From contig JBGPPG010000163.1 in the NCBI GenBank assembly GCA_041488455.1, positions 1 through 6,335 on the forward strand: a DNA stretch of 6,335 bases, written 5' to 3'. The notes beneath the pieces were generated by a model. That model saw only the letters and a program-made list of their open reading frames with translations. It searched no databases and was not told where the DNA came from. The stretch comes from DASQPE01 sp041488455. Lineage in GTDB: Bacteria; Gemmatimonadota; Gemmatimonadetes; Gemmatimonadales; GWC2-71-9. The translations under genes were made by a program, and so were the position numbers. Below are positions 1 through 5,493 of the stretch, piece after piece (the first letter of the stretch is position 1; each line of letters opens with the position of its first letter).

Positions 1-930
1 CCGATCCCGGATCAGCTCCGGCAGGTTGCCCACCGCGCTCGCCACCACCGGCACGCCGAGCGCCTGGGCTTCTACTACGAAGATGCCGTACGGCTCCTCC
101 CGCGAGGGGACGACGCACAGCGCGGCGCGCTCGAGCAGGCCCAGCACCTCCGGGTGTGGCATCGGCCCCGAAAACACGACCCGGTCGCCAAGCCCGAGGT
201 CGCCGGCAAGCCGCTCCAACGCGTGGCGCTCCTCCCCATCTCCCACCAGCCAGAGCGGCGCCGCGATCCGGTCGCCCAGCTCGGCCCACGCGCACAGCAG
301 GAGGTCGAAGCCCTTCTTGTGAACCATGCGCCCCGCGGCCAGGACGAATGGCCGCGGGGGCTCGACCGGCAGTGCCACCCGCCGCTCGACCGACACGGCG
401 TCCGCCAGCACGCCCGTGCGATCCGCCGCGCCACGAAACCACGGGGCGCGCTCGGCCTCCGCCCGGAGCCACGGAGAGCAGAACAGATTGGCCTGGGCTT
501 CGCGGGTGAGCAGAGCGTAGATCCGGCGAGTCACGGGACTCCTCGGACCGATCCGCATGACGTCGTTTCCACGGAAGGACAGCAGCAGCGGCAAGCCGCC
601 GACGCGGGCACAGTTCCGCGCGTAGAGGGCGTGCGCGCTCACGAAATGGACGTAAGCGGCCTCGGCGCCCCAACCCAGCACGGTCTCCCGTACCTGTCGC
701 CCGGCCCGCCACGCTCGCGGCAGAAAGGTTGCCCGGGGCCGCAGGTTCCACTCGAAGCGCCGCACCGCTACACCATCCACCACGTCGGCTGCGGGGGCGC
801 CGCCCGGTTGTCGCGTCAGGATGAGAGGACTGTGGCCCCGCCGGACCAGCCCTGCGGCCAGTCCCCGGACCGCCGTCTGCACGCCGCCGATCGTCGGCCA
901 GTAGTCGTTGCAGAAGAGCGCGATCCGCAC
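1..930 (-). CDS. Glycosyltransferase family 4 (GT-B fold), C-terminus off window
   Basis: An open minus-strand frame of 310 codons with no stop, running off the left edge; a typical GT4 enzyme of about 370-400 residues would lose only its last part. Translated by hand. N-terminal acceptor domain: FCNDYWPTIGGVQTAVRGLA (6-25), with the Gly-Gly loop after the first strand, and SFRGNDVMRIG (118-128). C-terminal donor domain: AAGRMVHKKGFDLLL (198-212, the Arg/Lys donor-phosphate motif), VGDGEER (229-235), VVFSGPMPHPEVLGLL (251-266) and the catalytic E-x7-E, Glu279 to Glu287, in EEPYGIFVVE, followed by ALGVPVVAS (290-298). I chose GTG at 930, 4 bases after the stop of the preceding gene, with GAGG just upstream (933-936) overlapping that stop. 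It is predicted to extend the lipid-linked repeat unit after the other GT4 enzyme. The two GT4 proteins are clearly different in sequence and probably make different linkages. Substrates are unknown. Confidence 0.92.
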   Translation of the reverse strand, partial: MRIALFCNDYWPTIGGVQTAVRGLAAGLVRRGHSPLILTRQPGGAPAADVVDGVAVRRFEWNLRPRATFLPRAWRAGRQVRETVLGWGAEAAYVHFVSAHALYARNCARVGGLPLLLSFRGNDVMRIGPRSPVTRRIYALLTREAQANLFCSPWLRAEAERAPWFRGAADRTGVLADAVSVERRVALPVEPPRPFVLAAGRMVHKKGFDLLLCAWAELGDRIAAPLWLVGDGEERHALERLAGDLGLGDRVVFSGPMPHPEVLGLLERAALCVVPSREEPYGIFVVEAQALGVPVVASAVGNLPELIRDR

Positions 931-934
931 CGCC

Positions 935-2149
935 TCAGGCCTGCTCCAGCGTTCGCCGGGCGAGCGTCAGCATTCGTCGCCGGAACCGGGCGGTGGCAAA
1001 CCGGAGCGCCAGCTCGCGGTAGGCCGAGCGCTCTGCGCCCGGTCCGTCCTCGAGCAGCTTGATCCCCTGCACCATGGCCGCGGCCGTCTGCTCGCCGACC
1101 AGAACCCCGCCGGGCGCGGGAGCGACACCGGGGCCCAGCAGCGGCCGGCTCAACGAGCCGACGATGTCGAGCATCCCGCCGCGGCCGAGTGCGACGATCG
1201 GCACGCCGGTCGCGAGCGCTTCGACGCCCACGATGCCGAAGTCTTCCTCGCCCGGAAACAGCAGCGCCCTGGCGCCCCCCAGGAGCGCGAGCTTCTCCGC
1301 CTCCCGGACACGGCCGGCGAACTCTATCAGCCGAGCACCACCCTCAGCCTGCGCTACCGACTCCAGCCGCTTCCGCTCGGGACCGTCGCCCACGACGATC
1401 AGGCGCCGGCCCAGCCGGGCCGCTGCCGCGACGGCCAGATCGAGCCGCTTGTACGGTGCGAGGCGCGACATGGCGATGTAGTAGTCGGACGACGTGGCGG
1501 TCCCGAGTGGGATGGCATCGACGTCCACCGGCGGATGGACGACGGCGGCATGACGGCGGTAGGTCCGCCAGATGCGCTCCGCCACCGCGCGCGAGATGCC
1601 CACGTACCGCGCGACGCGCTGCGCCGTCGCGACGTCCCACACCGCCAGCTTCCTGAGGACGCTGCGAAACCACGGCCGCAGAGCCCACGGCACCTCCCGC
1701 AAGTACTGCGGGAGCAGATCGTGGGCGTACCGCATCGGTGAGTACACGTAGGACAGGTGGCGCTGATAGCTGCGGTGGGGAACCGTCTTGGCTACTGCGT
1801 GCGAGCTCGAGACGATCAGGCTCGCGTCGCCCACGTCGAGCGTCTGTACCGCGTCGGCGAAGAATGGCAGCATGATCTTCCGGAGCGCGATCGCGTTCGG
1901 CACGCGGCCGAGATAGCTCTCGTGGACGCGCGAGGAATCGATACCCAGCGCCGGAAGCACCCGCCGGTCCGCCATCAGCGCCAGAATCGGCGCCGCGGGA
2001 AAGAGCGTCGCCAGCTCCTTCAGCACGCGCTCGGCTCCGTGGACCCCGCCGATCCAGTCGTGCACCAGCACCACCGGAGGACCGTCCCACACCTCCGACG
2101 CCGGAAGCTGCCGCCGTTGTTCGTCGCTGGGGATCGACGTCGCGCTCAC
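935..2149 (-). CDS. Glycosyltransferase family 4 (GT-B fold), WbaZ-like
   Basis: A 404-residue retaining glycosyltransferase predicted to add a sugar from a nucleotide donor to the lipid-linked oligosaccharide at the inner face of the cytoplasmic membrane. N-terminal acceptor domain: VVLVHDWIGG (26-35) and GGVHGAER (34-41), then YSPMRYAHD (136-144), a signature I associate with WbaZ/mannosyltransferase-like GT4 proteins. C-terminal donor domain: SRLAPYKR (228-235, phosphate-binding Arg/Lys), GDGPER (254-259), FAGRV (277-281) and the catalytic E-x7-E, Glu302 to Glu310, in EEDFGIVGVE. The length is normal and both domains are complete. There is no signal peptide or clear membrane helix, so it is probably a peripheral membrane protein. 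The GTG at 2149 overlaps the preceding stop as GTGA, and no clear Shine-Dalgarno sequence is seen, so translation is probably coupled. The first 24 residues are polar and precede the fold. Donor and acceptor sugars are unknown. Confidence 0.92.
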   Translation of the reverse strand: MSATSIPSDEQRRQLPASEVWDGPPVVLVHDWIGGVHGAERVLKELATLFPAAPILALMADRRVLPALGIDSSRVHESYLGRVPNAIALRKIMLPFFADAVQTLDVGDASLIVSSSHAVAKTVPHRSYQRHLSYVYSPMRYAHDLLPQYLREVPWALRPWFRSVLRKLAVWDVATAQRVARYVGISRAVAERIWRTYRRHAAVVHPPVDVDAIPLGTATSSDYYIAMSRLAPYKRLDLAVAAAARLGRRLIVVGDGPERKRLESVAQAEGGARLIEFAGRVREAEKLALLGGARALLFPGEEDFGIVGVEALATGVPIVALGRGGMLDIVGSLSRPLLGPGVAPAPGGVLVGEQTAAAMVQGIKLLEDGPGAERSAYRELALRFATARFRRRMLTLARRTLEQA

Positions 2150-3264
2150 GGAGTCCGGACGGAGCGGAGCACCCCGAGGGCCCGCATCCGCTCCTGCGCG
2201 GCGGTCGCCTCGTTGCGGAAGCCCGGCTCGGCCATGGCCCAGGCCACGTACTCGCGCACCGTGTCGGGGAGCGGCTCGCGCACCGACCAGCCGAGCGCCT
2301 CCAGCCGGGACACGTCGGAGCGGACATGGCGCGTGTCGCCCACACGATAGAGCCCCGGCATGAGCGGCTCCCCCTCCCGGCCAACGGCGGCTCCGACCTC
2401 GCGCACCAGCTCGAGGACGGTCACCGATCGGTGGCCGCCGACGTTGTAGGCCCGATAGGCCATCGCCGGCTGATCGAGCGGCAGAAGGTTGGCCCGCACC
2501 ACGTCCTTGATGCTCACGTAGTCACGGAGCTGGCGCCCGTCCTCGTAGACCAGCGCGGGCGCGTCCGAGGCGACCTGAACCGTGAAGCTCCGAAGCGCGC
2601 CGGAGTACGCGTTCCGGAACGATTGTCGCGTGCCCTGCACGATCGAATACCGGAACGCCACGCTCGGCACCTTGTACCGCGCCGCGAGCAGCGTCACCAT
2701 GTCGTCCTGGTCGCGCTTGGACAGACCGTAGGAGTTGTGCGGCCGCATCACCGATTCGTCGGTCCACCCGGGCTGCAAGGCGCCGCCGCAGCGGGGACAG
2801 GTCTGCTCCCAGCACCCCTGCGCTAACTGCTCCTCGGGCCGGGGGCCGGGATACACGACCCCGCACCCGGCGCAGTCGTATCGGCCCTCGCCGTACACCG
2901 CCTGCGACGACGCCACCACGACCAGCCCGACCCGGCGGAACTCCGCGACGATCAGCTCGTAGAGCAGCGCGGTACCCGCCGCGTTGGTGCTGAAGAAGGT
3001 GCTGAAGTCGGGGAGGTAGTCCTGGTAGGCGGCGAAGTGGTACACCACGTCCACGTCCCGGAGCGCCCGCCGCATCGCGGCCGGATCCCGCACGTCGCCC
3101 CGCTGGAACTCGACCCCCCGGGGCAGATAGGCGGGCACGGTGCCGTCGTGCACCGGAGGAATCAGGAGATCGAGGACCCGCACGTCGTAGCCGCGTGCCA
3201 GCAGAGCATCCACCGTGTGGGAGCCGATGAACCCGGCACCTCCCGTCACCAGCGCCAGCGTCAC
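2146..3264 (-). CDS. NAD-dependent epimerase/dehydratase with zinc-ribbon-like insertion; possible dTDP-L-rhamnose 4-epimerase-like
   Basis: A 372-residue extended short-chain dehydrogenase/reductase that acts on a nucleotide sugar. Visible: TGGAGFIGSH (7-16), YHFAAYQDY (about 75-83), SSQAVYGEG (119-127), catalytic Tyr179-xxx-Lys183 in YGLSK, YEDGRQLRDYVSIKDV (240-255) and YNVGG (273-277). Between the Ser motif and the Tyr is an insertion with Cys131-xx-Cys134 and Cys156-xx-Cys159 (plus Cys151), a likely zinc ribbon; the protein is about 50 residues longer than its neighbour. From memory, the pattern YGEGRYxC...RPEEQL...CPxCG...TDE occurs in a subfamily often labelled dTDP-L-rhamnose 4-epimerase (dTDP-6-deoxy-L-talose formation), but no rhamnose genes are in view, so the substrate is unproven. 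I chose GTG at 3264 because it gives a GTGA overlap with the preceding stop and begins just before the Rossmann motif. The usual NVYGPRQ stretch reads SIVQGTRQS. Confidence 0.88.
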   Translation of the reverse strand: MTLALVTGGAGFIGSHTVDALLARGYDVRVLDLLIPPVHDGTVPAYLPRGVEFQRGDVRDPAAMRRALRDVDVVYHFAAYQDYLPDFSTFFSTNAAGTALLYELIVAEFRRVGLVVVASSQAVYGEGRYDCAGCGVVYPGPRPEEQLAQGCWEQTCPRCGGALQPGWTDESVMRPHNSYGLSKRDQDDMVTLLAARYKVPSVAFRYSIVQGTRQSFRNAYSGALRSFTVQVASDAPALVYEDGRQLRDYVSIKDVVRANLLPLDQPAMAYRAYNVGGHRSVTVLELVREVGAAVGREGEPLMPGLYRVGDTRHVRSDVSRLEALGWSVREPLPDTVREYVAWAMAEPGFRNEATAAQERMRALGVLRSVRTP

Positions 3265-4214
3265 CGCACCGCCCCCCGAGCCGCGCCGTTGGCCGCCACG
3301 TGCTCGACGACCTGACGAACGCCGGCATCGAGCGAGACGGTCGGGCACCACCCCCAGGTTGCCCGCGCGACCCCGGCGTCGAGGCAGATCCGCGCTACCT
3401 CACCCGGCCGGGCCGGCGAGAACGTCGGCCGCCGCGCGTACCCGGTGGCCTCGGCCACCGCCCGGAAGATGTCGATGTCCGCAACCTCTTTGCCCCAGCC
3501 CAGATTCGCCACGACGCCCGAGGGACCGCCCGCCGCGCGCAGGTTGGCCTCGACCACGTCGCTCACGTACACGTAGTCCCGCGTCTTGCTGCCGTCACCG
3601 AAGATGAAGACCTCCTCACCCCGGAGCATCCGGCCCGAGAAGATCGCAACCACGCCGGCCTCGCCGTCGGGCCGCTGGCGCGGTCCGTAGACGTTGGGGA
3701 ACCGGAGCGCGACGTACTCGATCTCCCCCCGGCTCTCGTAAACGCTGAGGTAGTGCTCGAACGACAGCTTGCTGGCCCCGTACTCCGAGATCGGATATGG
3801 TGCCTGGGTCTCGCGCACCGGCAGCTTTGCGGGGTCTACGTCGCCGTATACGGCGCCGCCGGTGGAGGCATAGACCACGCGGCGCACACCGGCGGCGATC
3901 GCCTCCCGGAGGAGCCCCAGACCGCCCAGCACGTTGACCCTGGCGTCGAACTCGGGCTCGCGGGTGGAGCGCCGGACGTCCATTTGCGCGGCCAGGTGGA
4001 AGATCAGCTCCGGCCGGAACTCCCGCAGCAGGCGGCGGACCGCCGAGGCGTCACAGAGATCCTTCTCGTAGAGCCGCACGCCCTCCGCCACGTTCGCGCG
4101 GAGGCCTGTGGAAAAATCGTCCAGCGTCGCGACCTCGTGCCCCTCCGCGAGGAGCCGGTCGGCCAGATGCGACCCGATGAATCCCGCCCCTCCCGTCACA
4201 AGTGCCCGCGTCAT
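3261..4214 (-). CDS. NAD-dependent nucleotide-sugar epimerase, UDP-glucose 4-epimerase (GalE)-like
   Basis: A 317-residue extended short-chain dehydrogenase/reductase, close to GalE length, predicted to epimerise C4 of a UDP-hexose (glucose/galactose or an N-acetylated form) in the cytoplasm and so supply a sugar donor for the polysaccharide. Visible: the NAD-binding TGGAGFIGSH (7-16), DDFSTG (32-37, with the acidic residue that prefers NAD over NADP), HLAAQ (73-77), STGGAVYG (117-124, catalytic Ser/Thr region), the catalytic Tyr145-xxx-Lys149 in YGASK, RFPNVYGPRQ (171-180), GSKTRDYVYVSDV (208-220) and the substrate-binding RPGE (269-272). The ATG at 4214 follows a good AAGGGG site. The stop overlaps the next gene as GTGA. 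A decarboxylase or dehydratase of the same fold is possible, but the motifs fit a 4-epimerase best. The exact substrate is inference. Confidence 0.9.
   Translation of the reverse strand: MTRALVTGGAGFIGSHLADRLLAEGHEVATLDDFSTGLRANVAEGVRLYEKDLCDASAVRRLLREFRPELIFHLAAQMDVRRSTREPEFDARVNVLGGLGLLREAIAAGVRRVVYASTGGAVYGDVDPAKLPVRETQAPYPISEYGASKLSFEHYLSVYESRGEIEYVALRFPNVYGPRQRPDGEAGVVAIFSGRMLRGEEVFIFGDGSKTRDYVYVSDVVEANLRAAGGPSGVVANLGWGKEVADIDIFRAVAEATGYARRPTFSPARPGEVARICLDAGVARATWGWCPTVSLDAGVRQVVEHVAANGAARGAVR
3272..3277 (-). promoter_or_regulatory. G-rich possible ribosome binding site before the zinc-ribbon epimerase
   Basis: A run of six G on the minus strand lies 7 bases upstream of the GTG at 3264, inside the last codons of the preceding epimerase. 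The spacing suits a Shine-Dalgarno sequence and supports the GTG at 3264 rather than the upstream start at 3351. In DNA this GC-rich a G run can occur by chance. Confidence 0.35.
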
Positions 4215-4218
4215 GGTA

Positions 4219-4224
4219 CCCCTT
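4219..4224 (-). promoter_or_regulatory. Ribosome binding site for the GalE-like epimerase
   Basis: On the minus strand the sequence AAGGGG lies 4 bases before the ATG at 4214. It sits in the 29-base gap (4215-4243) between the short PGT and the GalE-like epimerase, the only junction in this operon that is neither overlapping nor nearly touching. It is the clearest Shine-Dalgarno sequence in the window and suggests independent initiation of this gene. No promoter or terminator hairpin is evident in the gap. Confidence 0.6.
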
Positions 4225-4243
4225 GAGCTCGGGAGCCCGGGCC

Positions 4244-4909
4244 TCAGCGAGCGCCCCGGCCCCGCAGCACGGCAGCGGGGGTCCGGAGGGCGATCGCCAA
4301 GTCGCGGCCCAGACTCCAGTGGTCGATATAATCCAGGTCCAGACGGACCCGATCAGTGTAGTCTATCTCCTGCCGTCCCGATACCTGCCAAAGCCCTGAG
4401 AGCCCGGGGCGGACCGTGGTGAGCCGGGCTGCCTGGGGACCGTACTTGCCCAGCTCGGCCCGGGTGATCATTCGCGGTCCGACCAGACTCATTTCTCCGC
4501 GCAGGACGTTCACCAGCTGCGGCAGCTCGTCGATGGACCACTTGCGCAAGAACCGGCCCACTGGGGTGACCCTCGGGTCGCGCTCCAGCTTGAAGTTGAC
4601 CTCGAACGCGGCACGGAGCTGGGGATTCTCGGCGAGGATACGGTCGGCGTCGGCGACCATCGTGCGCAGCTTGAGAGCGTCGAATTCGGCGCCCCCGCGC
4701 CCGACGACCCGGCGCCGGTGGAGCAGCGCCCCGGGCGACGTGAGCACCACCGCCGCGGCCGCCACTGCGATCACCGGGGCGCTGAGCGCCAGCAAGAGCC
4801 CCGCGCCCAGGATGTCCATGGCGCGCTTGCCCGGATGGCCGATGCTCGGATGTTGCGCCGTCGCCCGCTCCTCGAGGCGCCGCGGCGCGGCCGGGGCGCC
4901 GTCGGTCAT
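4244..4909 (-). CDS. Polyprenyl-phosphate sugar-phosphate transferase (short, intact PGT)
   Basis: A 221-residue sugar transferase of the Bac_transf (monotopic phosphoglycosyltransferase) family, predicted to start repeat-unit assembly by moving a sugar 1-phosphate from a UDP-sugar to undecaprenyl phosphate at the cytoplasmic face of the membrane. It lacks the large N-terminal membrane region of WcaJ/WbaP and resembles the minimal PglC-type core. Visible in order: a polar N-terminus (1-27), KRAMD then a re-entrant membrane helix (about 31-57), KLRTM (80-84), ERDPRVTPVGRFLRKWS (109-125), the catalytic Asp127-Glu128 in SIDELPQL, GEMSLVGPR (138-146), RPGLSGLWQVSGR (167-179) and DLDYIDHWS (191-199). 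All expected active-site motifs are present. The GPRM in place of the common GPRP is a variant I have seen in this family. The ATG at 4909 overlaps the preceding stop as ATGA, which supports coupled translation and this start. The transferred sugar (glucose, galactose or another) cannot be read from the sequence. Confidence 0.93.
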   Translation of the reverse strand: MTDGAPAAPRRLEERATAQHPSIGHPGKRAMDILGAGLLLALSAPVIAVAAAAVVLTSPGALLHRRRVVGRGGAEFDALKLRTMVADADRILAENPQLRAAFEVNFKLERDPRVTPVGRFLRKWSIDELPQLVNVLRGEMSLVGPRMITRAELGKYGPQAARLTTVRPGLSGLWQVSGRQEIDYTDRVRLDLDYIDHWSLGRDLAIALRTPAAVLRGRGAR

Positions 4910-5493
4910 CCGCTCCCGGCGCTCGCCGCGTCCCGCACGGCGTAGGTGAGGACATGATGCAGCACGACGTGGGCCGACTCGACCCAGCCGTAGTTGTCGC
5001 TCGGCACCAGCACGGCGGCGTCCACCAGCGCCCGCGCCGCGCCGCCGGTGCGGCCGAGGAGCCCGACCCGCCGGATCCGGAGGCGGGCCGCGGTCTCCAG
5101 CAAGGCCACCAGGTTGGGCGAGCTCCCGCTTACGGAGATCACGACCAGCGCATCCCCCGGCTTGCCCAGCACCTCGAGCTGTTCCGCGAAGACCCGGTCG
5201 AACGCCGTGTCGTTACCCCAGGCGGTCACCAGCCCCATGCTGTCGGCCAATGACAGCGCCGGCGTGCCCTTGCCGCCGGGAGCGCGGCCCGCCTTCTGAA
5301 GATCGAGGGCCAGGTGTGACGCCGTCGCGGCGCTGCCGCCGTTGCCGGCGGTGAAGATCGTACCGCCTGCGCGGCGGGTCTGGAGCAGCAGCTCCGCCGC
5401 CGCCGCCATCGATGTAGCGTCGATCCCGCTGATTGCCTCGACTGCTTCCTTCAACCAGCGCGCGGCCTGGGCCGCGGCGGGAGAAACGGTCAC
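4906..5493 (-). CDS. SIS-domain sugar-phosphate isomerase, GmhA-like (phosphoheptose isomerase family)
   Basis: A 195-residue cytoplasmic protein, close to the usual length of about 190 for GmhA, which isomerises sedoheptulose 7-phosphate in ADP- or GDP-heptose synthesis. The single SIS domain shows GNGGS (50-54), ASH with His60, WGND (92-95) and the phosphate-binding SVSGSSPN (120-127), followed by a C-terminal helix with Glu172, His175 and His180. Against E. coli GmhA as I recall it, the metal/catalytic Glu65 is Asp64 and Gln172 is Glu172, while His61 and His180 are retained. I chose GTG at 5493 because it overlaps the upstream stop as GTGA and places the helical N-terminus normally. The longer frame starting at 5817 would run deep into the upstream gene. 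No kinase, phosphatase or nucleotidyltransferase of a heptose pathway is in the window, so the substrate is open; it could act on another ketose/aldose phosphate. The stop overlaps the next start. Confidence 0.87.
   Translation of the reverse strand: MTVSPAAAQAARWLKEAVEAISGIDATSMAAAAELLLQTRRAGGTIFTAGNGGSAATASHLALDLQKAGRAPGGKGTPALSLADSMGLVTAWGNDTAFDRVFAEQLEVLGKPGDALVVISVSGSSPNLVALLETAARLRIRRVGLLGRTGGAARALVDAAVLVPSDNYGWVESAHVVLHHVLTYAVRDAASAGSG

Noticed and set aside
75..434. Minus-strand open frame of 119 codons beginning MARRIARACW
   Set aside because: It is out of frame with the GT4 gene at 1-930, which is continuous across the same bases and contains the GT4 motifs.
154..1741. Long plus-strand open frames of 302 and 277 codons (154-1062 and 908-1741)
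   Set aside because: They lie antisense to the two GT4 genes, which carry clear family motifs. The translations are rich in Arg, Pro, His and Gln with no recognisable domain, as expected for antisense frames in high-GC coding DNA.
3265..3351. Extended N-terminus for the zinc-ribbon epimerase, starting at 3351
   Set aside because: The 29 extra residues are Arg/Gly-rich and lie inside the upstream epimerase. The GTG at 3264 sits directly before the NAD-binding motif and overlaps the upstream stop.
3300..4226. Plus-strand open frame of 308 codons antisense to the GalE-like epimerase
   Set aside because: The opposite strand encodes a complete epimerase with all motifs. This frame shows no family features and is a high-GC shadow.
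4215..4243. Possible terminator or attenuator hairpin in the 29-base gap (GC-rich short palindromes)
   Set aside because: The palindromes are only about 6 bases, there is no following T run on the minus strand, and the next gene is in the same direction with a ribosome site in the gap.
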